DNA from: SAR202 cluster bacterium Io17-Chloro-G6
Lineage (GTDB): Bacteria; Chloroflexota; Dehalococcoidia; UBA3495
NCBI GenBank assembly: GCA_002816585.1
Contig: MUCT01000039.1
Location: 1 to 38,450, forward strand
Direction: 5' to 3'
DNA length: 38,450 bases
A program made the position numbers and the translations under genes. This document shows positions 1 to 8,271 of the stretch, piece by piece (the stretch's first letter is position 1; each line of letters starts with the position of its first letter). The notes beneath the pieces were generated by a model. That model was not told the DNA's origin, did no database searches, and saw only the letters and a program-made list of their open reading frames with translations.

Positions 1-1688
1 GCAGCGTTCTCCACGAATTCGTCCCACGCGTTGGCGCTGGTGATGCCCACAGCCCCTTGAAGGTGGGTATCCCGCTGTAGATCACCGTTCCAGTCGTCGG
101 TCGAGTCGCCCTCCCGGAAGCTTGTCCGGTGATCCGCGGCAGCGTCCGTGTTTTCCGCCCAGAACAGCAGTCCCACCGCGTCGGAAGACACCGCTGGCAC
201 AACGTCCGAATCAGCGTCAAGCTGCTGCCACGAACCCAGCGTTGGGTCGGACACCGCCACATCGTCGGTGTAGTAGACAACCGACCCTTTGGTCTGCGCC
301 ACCAGATACACTTTGATATTGCTGTTTTCTATATAGGCGTCAAACTGGTCGGATCCGTCGATCCCCACCATATACATGGTGTTCTCGTATGGACCAACTT
401 TCCTGGTGGTCGTCGAAAAAGAGCTTTCAACTTCCCGGACACCATAATTCCGGGCGGCGTTCTCGATGTTGTCAATCAATAGAATCACGCCGTCCGCGTC
501 TGAATCCACGTAGGCAGACACATCAACGGTTGTCCAAGCTGCGGTGGTGCCTGGCGTGACGTCGGATGGCACGCTGAAATAGGCTGGATCAGACCCAATG
601 GTGTAGCCCAACAACTTGAAGTCGATCTCGGCGTTCTCGATATAGCCTTGGATCAGGCGGCCGCTGTCGATCTTGACCACCTGCCAACGGTGGGAAGACG
701 GGTATAACAGTCCATTCTCTACGTCCGACATATAGTCGCGGGTGTCGTCTTTCCCCCGCACCATCCCGCTATAGGTGCCGGCGATGCCGGTGTTGACCAC
801 CTCGATTATCGCTCCCTCTGCGCCTGATGGGACGATGTTGCCAACGGAAAGGTCGATATCCTCCCAGCTGCCAGTGGTGCTCAAACTGATGTCCGTGGCG
901 TTGGATGACCACACGAAGCCCATGTCCTCCTTATCGCGCTTGACACGGTAAGTCGCGGTCCAGGTAGCGGCGGGTACGCTATCTGTCTCCGTGAGAAGGA
1001 AAGTCGATTTGCCATTGTTGCTGGTGGGACGGACGCGTCCGGTGGTCTCTGCTGAGAATAAGGAAGAAATGGTGGTAGCGGTCGCAGTGGCCTCCGCAGT
1101 AACGTCGCTGATCATTCTGTAATAGTTGGCGCCGGCGATGTTGTCGGTCTCAGAATGGAAATATAGATATTCGGGACATTGAAAATACTCCACATCTCCG
1201 GCGCCAAGGGGTGAATTGACCAGCAGAGGCCCGTAGGCGTCGGCCTTCATAGACGACGAGATGGAATATTTGATGGCCGCCGTTTCCTGGGCGTCCCACA
1301 CATCGGGATTACGGGTATCGGAGGAGAAGGAAGTTACGGTCCAGCTGTTGCCCGTGACGGCAGTGGTGGCGTATTGAAGATAACTGGAGACCTTTGAGCT
1401 GCCCGTGTCGGTGTACTCTACGAATACGTCGCCATCAGAAACTGGGACCATGGCTACCGACCCGGTGTTCACCACGCTGGCGGTAAAATTATTACAGTCC
1501 AGATCCGTCTCCGTGGGCCCCGCCGACGAGATGGAAAGGGAGGAATTTATCCGGTCCACTTGGCGGGCCTGCGCCGCCGAGAACTCGCTGGTCTGAGTAT
1601 CCCAGGAATCCAGGAGAGCGAAGAAGGTGACGGTCGAGAGCACGAAAAATATGGTGAATACTATGGCCGCGGGGATCGGAACTGTCAT
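1..1688 (-). CDS. Archaellum FlaF/FlaG-like anchored surface protein with tandem beta modules (partial)
   Basis: The frame stays open from ATG 1688 to the window edge (562 codons), so the C-terminus is missing. An in-frame TGA lies three codons upstream, which fixes the start. Residues 5-26 form one hydrophobic helix (PIPAAIVFTIFFVLSTVTFF) followed by a polar helix ending near QVDRI. Residues 70-92 carry an archaellin-type strand motif, VVNTGS...DVFVEY. This combination resembles the archaeal FlaF/FlaG family, which anchors the archaellum to the cell wall; those proteins are normally about 130-170 residues. Here the anchor is followed by about three modules of 100-110 residues starting near W275, W385 and W487, each with a W-x3-D-hydrophobic-S/D opening and an 'A.GVILL..N' strand. 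It lies 81 bp behind the TgpA-like gene on the same strand. Assignment to archaellum machinery is inference; a pilin-like or S-layer-associated protein is the alternative. Confidence 0.72.
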   Translation of the reverse strand, partial: MTVPIPAAIVFTIFFVLSTVTFFALLDSWDTQTSEFSAAQARQVDRINSSLSISSAGPTETDLDCNNFTASVVNTGSVAMVPVSDGDVFVEYTDTGSSKVSSYLQYATTAVTGNSWTVTSFSSDTRNPDVWDAQETAAIKYSISSSMKADAYGPLLVNSPLGAGDVEYFQCPEYLYFHSETDNIAGANYYRMISDVTAEATATATTISSLFSAETTGRVRPTSNNGKSTFLLTETDSVPAATWTATYRVKRDKEDMGFVWSSNATDISLSTTGSWEDIDLSVGNIVPSGAEGAIIEVVNTGIAGTYSGMVRGKDDTRDYMSDVENGLLYPSSHRWQVVKIDSGRLIQGYIENAEIDFKLLGYTIGSDPAYFSVPSDVTPGTTAAWTTVDVSAYVDSDADGVILLIDNIENAARNYGVREVESSFSTTTRKVGPYENTMYMVGIDGSDQFDAYIENSNIKVYLVAQTKGSVVYYTDDVAVSDPTLGSWQQLDADSDVVPAVSSDAVGLLFWAENTDAAADHRTSFREGDSTDDWNGDLQRDTHLQGAVGITSANAWDEFVENA

Positions 1689-1769
1689 GGCTGATTTTCA
1701 GGGTTGAGCGGCTATCACTGGTCAAGTTGTCGCATATCCCGCCGCCCTAAACCCCGTTTAACCGATTTA

Positions 1770-4199
1770 TTAGCTTTGGACGCCCGCCCTCTGGCTGCGC
1801 GATACTTTGAATGCCTCTTTCAACAGTGCCAACCGGCGACGCCCATTAGCTATCGTTTCCGGGTGCAGGTCACCGCCGCGGTACGTTGCTCTCCAGATGG
1901 CCTGAGTGAACCAAGATAGGTGGTTATCGATCTCCGGGCTATGGTTGGTCCCAAGCGAAGCGTAATCGCCTACTGTCTGCCAGCCGGCCCTGGGCATGCC
2001 GGCGTGGCGCCGGATCAACCGCTCTACCTGGGCATGGAGCTTCTTCATCTCCCGCCTGCCTTCTCCAGGGATTACCGCGTAGGACATCCGCCGCCGGTTT
2101 GGACCGTTCAAAGGCCGGTGGGAGCGGATCTGGAACCACCGGCCAATCAAAATCACGGCGGCGATGGCTGAAGCCAAAGCCGATAAAACAGGGCCGGGCA
2201 ACGAGTTTATCAGGGTCCGAAAGACCTGCTGTGGCCCTTCTTTCAGCCCGGAATATAAGCCCTCTCCGGCTCCGGAGGTGAACAGCTTGGCTAGGCCAGC
2301 CGCCGGACGCTCCCCATAAGAGAGTTGCCCCCTGGGAGCGCCGTCAAAGGGTACCCACCCGCTTTGGTCAAACAGAACTTCTGCCCAGGCGTGACGGTCG
2401 CTCTCGCGCACCCGGTAGGTCCCGGTTAAGGGGTCCTGGACGCCGGGAAGGTAGCCGACAGCCAACCGGGCCGGCATGTCCGAGGCCCGCGCCAGCATCA
2501 CCGTCGCAGTGGCGTAGTCCAGAATGCTTCCGGCCGTCCCCTGGAACAAAAATTCATCTAGAGTCGCCACTGATACCAGCCCCGTGTGTTCGGGTTGAAC
2601 GAGACCGGTCTCGGTGTTTAGGTATGAGATTATTCGGCCTAATCTCTCGAAATCACTCGACGAGCCTGAAACGATTTCCTGTGCCAATTCTGAGATCTCC
2701 CGTTCGATGTCGCTCGGAAGGATAGTCAGTTCAGGGGATAAACCAATTGATTTGTCCCATCGAAGTTGGTCCGGTGTGTGTTTGGGCACCGAGGAGATCA
2801 CCCGGTACGATGCACCCGAAGCCAGCAGGGCGTTGTCGGTCTGCTCTTCGTTGACCGTTACCTGTAGGGATCGGTAGCCGGTCACCATCGGCAATTGGTC
2901 GTTCCCTCTCAGGAAAAACGTTTGATGGTAGTTGATGTCGGCGTTGGAAAAATCGTTCTCCAGGTTGTACCAAGTGCCCTTAACGCTGGTACTTTCGATC
3001 ATCTTATTATTCAGGTTGCTGACGAACCAACGGCCATCTTCAAAATCCTCCATGACCAGCCCTCTCCAATAGGAGGCAACGTTGCTTCGGACATGGAACA
3101 CTACGGGGTCCTCACCGCTTTCGCTCCGGTTGTCTTTTAGTTCCGATTGCGATTGACTGGAGCTGGCCAGGTCCTGCGGAGAGTCCGGCGAGGGGCTAGC
3201 GTCGTTGTCAGCGCTGTAAACCGGCGAGGCAGAGTCAGGCCCGCTAGGCTGGGTGCTGTCTGAGAAATCTTCTGTTTGGATTCCTGACTCACCTTTGAAT
3301 CCAGAGCCATCGCCTTCGAGATCACCCGTTCCACCTGTTTCGCCTGTTTCGCCTATTTCATCTTGAGGTCCTGAGCCATCACCTTGCAGCCCGTTCGTTC
3401 CGACCGTTCCCTCGGTTTCGCCGGAGAAATTTCCCGGCGCTACGTCCGATTGTGGGCTGGGTCCCTGTTCTATCTGCTGTAGAGACCGCTGGGTACGAAT
3501 ATCGATCTCTGAATACGGCAGAACTGCCAACTGAGGCGAACCGGCTACACGGTTCTCCCCCCTTGGCAGAATCCAGAAAGCCAGGCCTGCCAGGAGGAAC
3601 ATGGCGCAGATGGCCCCGGTCCAATACAACAATGTCGCCGCCTGATTTTTGGTCCAGTAGGTCCGGGCTGTCCGAATCATGTCTTCCAGGAAGGTCACCA
3701 CCAAGAAGGCCAATATCACAACCACGAATCCGACCACAAATATACCAAAGCTATGGTCAAATGCTTGTCGACTGGCGAAAAAGAGGACCATGCCGCTCAA
3801 GATCAGACCGGTGTAGAGTCCGCCTCTGGTACGCAACTCAAAGGCCGAGGCGCCGCAAACCAACACAAGGTACTGGCCAAGGGGCACCCAGTCGCCATTT
3901 AGCGACTTAACCATGTCGTTACGAAGGTAGATAGAAAGGGCGATGACCGAGACCGCGATGATAACCGGCCGCAAGCGAGACGGCCGATTCCTCATCTGGT
4001 AGCTGAACCAGTGGCCGGCGGTCCCCAACAATCCCCCGGCCAAGCAATAGCCAAGGTCTCCCCCAACCCAGGCCAGAGCCATAGCCCCGGTCCACATACC
4101 GGCTAAGGTCAGCGCACGCAGTCGAAAAGAGTCTTCAATCCCCGAAGAGAAGAATGAGCTTATCCCGGTACGGATCCACCAAAAGAGCGCGGCAATCAT
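1770..4199 (-). CDS. TgpA-like membrane transglutaminase-domain protein, catalytic Cys absent
   Basis: An 809-residue membrane protein of the TgpA type, in which a transglutaminase core faces outside the membrane. About six hydrophobic segments occupy the first 220 residues. An acidic Gly/Ser/Glu/Asp linker of about 130 residues follows, then a transglutaminase core near 520-640, a further TM segment near 690 and a DUF4129-like tail. His603 (RHAWAEV) and Asp619 (WVPFDG) of the usual triad are present. The expected G-x-C-x-x-[FY]-A reads GSILDYATA, so Ile559 sits where Cys should be. The start at 4199 makes an ATGA overlap with the DUF58 stop and has a GGGGCGG SD; the longer frame to 4262 would intrude into DUF58. 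It closes a moxR-DUF58-TgpA set, a common bacterial cluster of unclear role. I infer a structural or binding function rather than catalysis. Confidence 0.9.
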   Translation of the reverse strand: MIAALFWWIRTGISSFFSSGIEDSFRLRALTLAGMWTGAMALAWVGGDLGYCLAGGLLGTAGHWFSYQMRNRPSRLRPVIIAVSVIALSIYLRNDMVKSLNGDWVPLGQYLVLVCGASAFELRTRGGLYTGLILSGMVLFFASRQAFDHSFGIFVVGFVVVILAFLVVTFLEDMIRTARTYWTKNQAATLLYWTGAICAMFLLAGLAFWILPRGENRVAGSPQLAVLPYSEIDIRTQRSLQQIEQGPSPQSDVAPGNFSGETEGTVGTNGLQGDGSGPQDEIGETGETGGTGDLEGDGSGFKGESGIQTEDFSDSTQPSGPDSASPVYSADNDASPSPDSPQDLASSSQSQSELKDNRSESGEDPVVFHVRSNVASYWRGLVMEDFEDGRWFVSNLNNKMIESTSVKGTWYNLENDFSNADINYHQTFFLRGNDQLPMVTGYRSLQVTVNEEQTDNALLASGASYRVISSVPKHTPDQLRWDKSIGLSPELTILPSDIEREISELAQEIVSGSSSDFERLGRIISYLNTETGLVQPEHTGLVSVATLDEFLFQGTAGSILDYATATVMLARASDMPARLAVGYLPGVQDPLTGTYRVRESDRHAWAEVLFDQSGWVPFDGAPRGQLSYGERPAAGLAKLFTSGAGEGLYSGLKEGPQQVFRTLINSLPGPVLSALASAIAAVILIGRWFQIRSHRPLNGPNRRRMSYAVIPGEGRREMKKLHAQVERLIRRHAGMPRAGWQTVGDYASLGTNHSPEIDNHLSWFTQAIWRATYRGGDLHPETIANGRRRLALLKEAFKVSRSQRAGVQS

Positions 4200-5488
4200 T
4201 GAATGACCGCCCCAGTCGAGGTTTTGCCGGTGGTTGCGATGAACGCTCCCGACCCATCCCATTGGCCCATGTTTTCAATCTCAGAGAGTGTCCGGGCCAA
4301 TCCTCCGGGACCGCAGGTGAGAACTGAAGCTCCGGCCATTTCCGGAGAATTACCGGCATCGCGATTGGTTGCCGGCTCGCCGAATCCCTCAAGGCGCACC
4401 ACAATGGATTCCCTTGAACGGACGAGGGCGCGGCGCAGGTCCTGGTGGGCCGTTTCGTCGTTGGCGGATACCACGATGAATAGATTGGCGGCGGTTGGGA
4501 GGCTGGCCAACCCTTCTCCCACGGCCACGCGGCCAGCCGGGCGCGCTATTGCCAGCGATTCTAGAAGTTCGTTCCAGGTGAGCGCGACGTCAAGTGGGCC
4601 TCCGGCGGATGCCCCGCTGGCAACGCCTGCCCCGTTAAGGTGGCTGCCCCACACTCTTACCGGCACGCCATTCTTCAGGGCATAGTCTGCAACTGTAACC
4701 GCCAATTTGATGGCGTATTCGAAATTCGTGTCTCTGCCCTCTCCCCAAACATCGCCGGAGTCGAACATTATATGAAGAGTCTTATCGGATTCATCCTCGG
4801 TCTCTTTCACCATCATCCGGCCGGCTCGGGCTGTGTTGCGCCAATGCACCATACGGGGGGAGTCTCCCGGTACGTATGGCCTGGAGCCTGCCAGGTTCAA
4901 GCCAGAGCGGGACACGCGGGTTTTGTCGGACTGGCTATCTTGCCCATCGACCAGGGTAAGGCGGTTCAACGGGTAAACCCTGGGCAAGACCAGCATCGTC
5001 TGCGGGCCCGCCAGGGTTCTCCTTCTGCGGAACAGTCCAAAGGGCGCGGAGGACTCTAATATTACCGGCCCCAGATGGTGAAGCCCCCGCATGTAAACCT
5101 CAGCGGTGGACTCCAGCAGCAGTGTGCTGGAACTGGGAAGCTGGGCGACAAAGAACCGCCGTTCAGCCTCATGGGGTCCGGCTAAAGTGGATGCAAACTT
5201 AACGGAATGAAAGAACCTGGGGTAGAAAAACCGGTTTTTCAAGGAGACGTTTATGTTTACTCGATCCCCTTCAGAAAGCCGGCCGCCGGTCTTTGCTCCG
5301 TCGGCAGGGAAAGCGCTGCGGTGGGCGCTGATAAAAGCCCCTCCGAGCCAAGGCAAGACCAGACCCAAAGCCAAAGCGCCCCAGAACACGGAGTCGACTA
5401 GATATAGCCATCCGACCTGGGACAATCGCGCGAGTAGGTATATGGCGAGAGCGGACGCGAGAACGCCCGCGCCTTTCGCGGTAATCAA
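4196..5488 (-). CDS. DUF58 domain protein
   Basis: A 430-residue DUF58 protein. Two hydrophobic helices lie within the first 55 residues, followed by a beta-rich region and the DUF58 hallmark GDSPRMVHWRNTARAG. After that comes a von Willebrand A-like half (HIMFDSGDVWGE). DUF58 proteins are encoded beside MoxR ATPases and are thought to be their clients or partners, possibly through the vWA-like fold. The start is TTG: an in-frame TAA lies six codons upstream, no ATG or GTG is available near it, and AAGGA sits about 12 bases ahead. It overlaps the TgpA gene by four bases (ATGA) and follows the 51-residue ORF by 15 bases, so the four genes look translationally coupled. Confidence 0.92.
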   Translation of the reverse strand: MITAKGAGVLASALAIYLLARLSQVGWLYLVDSVFWGALALGLVLPWLGGAFISAHRSAFPADGAKTGGRLSEGDRVNINVSLKNRFFYPRFFHSVKFASTLAGPHEAERRFFVAQLPSSSTLLLESTAEVYMRGLHHLGPVILESSAPFGLFRRRRTLAGPQTMLVLPRVYPLNRLTLVDGQDSQSDKTRVSRSGLNLAGSRPYVPGDSPRMVHWRNTARAGRMMVKETEDESDKTLHIMFDSGDVWGEGRDTNFEYAIKLAVTVADYALKNGVPVRVWGSHLNGAGVASGASAGGPLDVALTWNELLESLAIARPAGRVAVGEGLASLPTAANLFIVVSANDETAHQDLRRALVRSRESIVVRLEGFGEPATNRDAGNSPEMAGASVLTCGPGGLARTLSEIENMGQWDGSGAFIATTGKTSTGAVIQ

Positions 5489-5503
5489 TTCGCCGGCTGG
5501 TCC

Positions 5504-5659
5504 TTAGAAGCTTACTAGGGGGAGAGATTGCAGGAGCAGCGACACCGTTTTCGGACCAGAGAGCATGCCCTCGTTGGGTCCAACCATGACATATGCCGCG
5601 ATGGCCAGGGCCAAAAATCCGCCGGCCGATAATGACTTGAATGTCATCGAGTTCAACAT
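5504..5659 (-). CDS. Small single-pass membrane protein between moxR and DUF58
   Basis: A 51-residue ORF beginning MLNSMTFKSLSAGGFLALAI. It has one hydrophobic segment (about residues 10-27) and a second moderately hydrophobic stretch near the C-terminus (VSLLLQSLPLVSF). An AAAGGAG SD lies seven bases before the ATG and overlaps the moxR stop codon; the ORF ends 15 bases before the DUF58 start. That spacing, filling the gap between two operon genes exactly, is the main evidence that it is real. I do not recognise a family. It could be a small regulator or anchor for the MoxR/DUF58 machinery. Confidence 0.68.
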   Translation of the reverse strand: MLNSMTFKSLSAGGFLALAIAAYVMVGPNEGMLSGPKTVSLLLQSLPLVSF

Positions 5660-5671
5660 GTTTGGGCTCCT

Positions 5672-6643
5672 TTAATAAGGCACCGTGACGGATTGAAGGA
5701 CGTGGGAAACGGCCTTGGATCCACTGGAGAACTCAGCCTCGGGTCTAGTCACAAGGCGGTGTCCCCAGACGTATGGGGCCAGTTCCTGTACGTCTTCCGG
5801 AACGGTGAAATCCCGTCCGGATATGGCAGCCCAGGCCTGGCATGCCCGGATCAACGCAGCCGAGCCCCTGGGACTCACCCCCACGACAATGTCGTCGTTT
5901 TCCCTGGTGGCGGCGGCCAGGTTTACCACGTATTCCTTGATCGGGCGAGATACCTCTACGCTGAGAGCGGTCTGCTGCATGTCGACAATGTCATGAGCAG
6001 TGGCAACCGGACGCACCGTGGTGACGCCGTGCTCGGACCGGTCAAGGATCTCGACTTCCTGCTCAAGACTGGGGAGGCCTAGGCTCATTGAGACCATGAA
6101 CCGGTCGAGCTGAGAATTGGGCAGCGGATAGGTGCCGTGGCTCTCGATCATGTTCTGAGTGGCCACGATCAAAAACGGCTCGGGGAGCGCCCATCGTTTA
6201 CCGTCGGCGCTTACCTGACCCTCCGCCATGGCTTCCAATAGGGCTCCCTGGGTGCGGGGGCCAGCCCGGTTCAGCTCGTCGGCGACGATTACGTTGGCGA
6301 AAATTGGGCCTGGCACAAACTCAAAGGTCTGGTTTTGCATGTCAAAGACCGACGTGCCAGTGATGTCGGTGGGCAGTAGGTCTGACGTGAACTGGATGCG
6401 GGAGAACTTCCCTTCAATGGAATCTGCGATGGTCTTGGCCAGAAGCGTTTTGCCAACTCCAGGGAGGTCATTCAGCAGGACGTGTCCCTTGGCAATCAGC
6501 CCTAGGAGCGCCAGATGAATGTTTTTTTGCGACGTTACCACCACTCCGGCCACGTTGCTAACAAGGTCATTGAAACGGGTTTGAAATCCTTCAATCCCAG
6601 GGTGGCCGCTCGCTTCTAGTTGGGTCCGCTCTGCTAGTGCCAT
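5672..6643 (-). CDS. MoxR-family AAA+ ATPase
   Basis: A 323-residue AAA+ ATPase of the MoxR (AAA_3) family, the usual size. Walker A is NDLPGVGKTLLAK (about residues 58-70), Walker B is VIVADELNRA, and the GALLEAMAEGQV and QNMIESHGTYPLPNSQLDRF segments are typical of the family. The lid domain includes VGVSPRGSAALIRACQAWAA. MoxR ATPases act as chaperones in assembling or activating membrane-linked complexes and are typically paired with DUF58/vWA proteins, as here. It is the first gene of the cluster on the minus strand. Which complex it serves cannot be told from the window, but the archaellar-like surface protein at the far end is the only nearby candidate cargo. Confidence 0.96.
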   Translation of the reverse strand: MALAERTQLEASGHPGIEGFQTRFNDLVSNVAGVVVTSQKNIHLALLGLIAKGHVLLNDLPGVGKTLLAKTIADSIEGKFSRIQFTSDLLPTDITGTSVFDMQNQTFEFVPGPIFANVIVADELNRAGPRTQGALLEAMAEGQVSADGKRWALPEPFLIVATQNMIESHGTYPLPNSQLDRFMVSMSLGLPSLEQEVEILDRSEHGVTTVRPVATAHDIVDMQQTALSVEVSRPIKEYVVNLAAATRENDDIVVGVSPRGSAALIRACQAWAAISGRDFTVPEDVQELAPYVWGHRLVTRPEAEFSSGSKAVSHVLQSVTVPY

Positions 6644-6666
6644 TTCAGTGGTCCTTGTCGCTTCAA

Positions 6667-6702
6667 ACGGCCCAGGCTGGATTTTTTGCAGCCTGGGGCC
6701 GT
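6667..6702. other. Hairpin between zinc-ribbon gene and moxR
   Basis: An inverted repeat with arms ACGGCCCAGGCTG and CAGCCTGGGGCCGT (one bulged G) and an AT-rich 9-base loop. It lies between the stop of the zinc-ribbon gene and the moxR start. No clean T-run follows on the minus strand, so it may be a weak terminator or an mRNA-end stabiliser rather than a classical intrinsic terminator. Confidence 0.5.
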
Positions 6703-6728
6703 GTGTGCTCTGTTGCGAATTCGGAATA

Positions 6729-6995
6729 TTAACTTGCCAACGATTGGGTTGCAGGCTCTCCTAGGCTTCGGTAGCTATGCCTGCCTCCGTGGGACATTCT
6801 GCGGCGAGTGCCCGACTCTGGCTGGGGCACTACCGGGGCGGGTACAGGCTCCAGACTAATCTGGGAAGGGTCGATCTGTTCGCTGGCAACGTCTTTGCAC
6901 ATGCCGCATTGCATGCAGGAAACGAAGATGCCGTATTGGTCGTTCTCCACGACCAGATCTCCACTGCAGCGGGGACATTGTTTGAACCAATACAT
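6729..6995 (-). CDS. Small zinc-ribbon protein
   Basis: An 88-residue protein with an N-terminal zinc ribbon: C7-P-R-C10 and C27-M-Q-C30, plus an extra Cys33. It is followed by a Pro/Val linker and a short basic C-terminus. The start is supported by TTAGGAGGTTAGG just before the ATG. Ribbons of this kind bind nucleic acid or protein, and nothing indicates which. It lies upstream of moxR on the same strand, separated by the hairpin, so co-regulation is possible but not shown. Confidence 0.75.
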   Translation of the reverse strand: MYWFKQCPRCSGDLVVENDQYGIFVSCMQCGMCKDVASEQIDPSQISLEPVPAPVVPQPESGTRRRMSHGGRHSYRSLGEPATQSLAS

Positions 6996-7305
6996 CCTAA
7001 CCTCCTAACCACTTAAGAGGCCTCCTGCTCGCTGCCATTGTCGGGTCGAGACTTTGCCGGGTTGACCTGACATCGGCAGTTGATCGGCAGTGGCCCACGA
7101 TTGCTTTTTAGCGCCTTGTGTTTGGTCTAGCCTGACTTCACCCATAGGGTTCAGCCTAGAAAAAATATGATTACTATTGTTTGTTCAGCTTTGGCTGACG
7201 ACCGCCACACCTTTGTAGGGAGGGGCTGTTGTCAACTTTAGGTACTGAAGCGGTTCGACCAACTTGGGCTCCAAATTGCGATCGGGACGTTAAGAGCCGC
7301 GGATG
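6996..7305. other. Intergenic region, no gene seen
   Basis: About 310 bases between the coiled-coil gene and the zinc-ribbon gene. It holds the zinc-ribbon SD at its left end and an AT-rich patch near 7160-7190 that could carry a promoter. I see no coding signal, RNA gene or strong terminator. Confidence 0.4.
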
Positions 7306-8271
7306 CTAGGTTTTGTCGGTAGCGGTCTTTTTACGCTTGGCGGTTCTCCTAGTTTTGGTGGGTTTTCTCTCTTCGGCCAAGGCTGCGTCAACCGCTTTGG
7401 AGGCGGCTTCCTGCATGTCCCGGAGTTCCTCCAGAGAGTCCATGGCCCGTGTATGGCCGTTGGTGCTATCCTGAGGAGGTTCGATGTTGATGCTTCCCAT
7501 CGCGATGGCAGTCGCCCGGTCAATCTGACCCTGGTGCCCCGCCGGGTCTGTTCCGGGGTCGGAAACATTGTTCTTGACCGGTTTCGTATGCGGAGTGAGT
7601 ACCTGCGGCTGCTTTTGAGCCCCTGGTTTCAAGAGCGCCGAGGTTCGCGCGTCATCCAGGCGGTTCCTAGCTTGGTCCAGGGTTTCTTGAGAGGCCGCTT
7701 TGAACCGGGCTGCTTCGGCGTATATCTTCTGAGCTTCTAGCTCTTCCAGAGCCGCGGCCCGCATGACCTGGGCCTGGGCCAGCATTTTCTCCGCATCGAT
7801 GGACGCCCGATTCTTCAACTCCGAACACTCGCGTTCCGATGCAGCGCGGGCACGTTCGATGTGTTCCGCTGACTGCCGCTTGGCATCGTCGATCAGAGAT
7901 TCCCTGTATTCTTCGGCTTCTTGCCGGATCTCGGCGGCACGCTCCCGCTCCTCATGGGCTTCAACGTGCTTGCGGTCGGCTTCCGCTTCCAGATACCGGG
8001 CCTTCTCCAATGTGCGTTCGGTGTCGGCGATCAATTCTCCGCATACCGTTTTCGCCGCTTCGAGAATCTCGTTGGCAATGCTCTGACGGGCGATTTCGGC
8101 TTCGCCCTTGGTGAGTTTGGAGGCTTCCAACGGTCCTTCGCCACTCGCCTTGTCCTGCTGTGACTGGTCCCAGGGATCTATGGTCACGGCGTAGGAGCCG
8201 GACCCGTTTTGAGTTGCACCCTGTTTCGCGTTCGTAGAAGTCAACGTTGTCTCCAATTGTGCTGCCCTCAC
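7306..8271 (-). CDS. Cytoplasmic coiled-coil protein with basic tail
   Basis: A 321-residue protein with no membrane segment. Residues 1-50 are polar and low complexity. Residues about 55-215 are almost continuous charged heptads rich in Ala, Glu, Arg and Lys, predicting a long coiled coil. A Pro/Gly/Thr-rich linker follows, then a short helix (about residues 275-300) and a strongly basic end (TKTRRTAKRKK). The architecture is reminiscent of DivIVA-like or stalk-type scaffolds, but I see no DivIVA N-terminal membrane motif, so no function is assigned. The start is GTG with a poor SD, and a start farther in cannot be excluded. The basic tail could contact nucleic acid or the membrane. Confidence 0.72.
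   Translation of the reverse strand: MRAAQLETTLTSTNAKQGATQNGSGSYAVTIDPWDQSQQDKASGEGPLEASKLTKGEAEIARQSIANEILEAAKTVCGELIADTERTLEKARYLEAEADRKHVEAHEERERAAEIRQEAEEYRESLIDDAKRQSAEHIERARAASERECSELKNRASIDAEKMLAQAQVMRAAALEELEAQKIYAEAARFKAASQETLDQARNRLDDARTSALLKPGAQKQPQVLTPHTKPVKNNVSDPGTDPAGHQGQIDRATAIAMGSINIEPPQDSTNGHTRAMDSLEELRDMQEAASKAVDAALAEERKPTKTRRTAKRKKTATDKT

Noticed and set aside
1492..1725. 77-codon minus-strand ORF
   Set aside because: Out-of-frame shadow of the FlaF-like gene, whose own frame is open for 562 codons.
3452..3910. 152-codon plus-strand ORF inside the TgpA-like gene
   Set aside because: Antisense shadow of the linker and TM region; composition is Arg/Pro/Ser-rich and no start signal is present.
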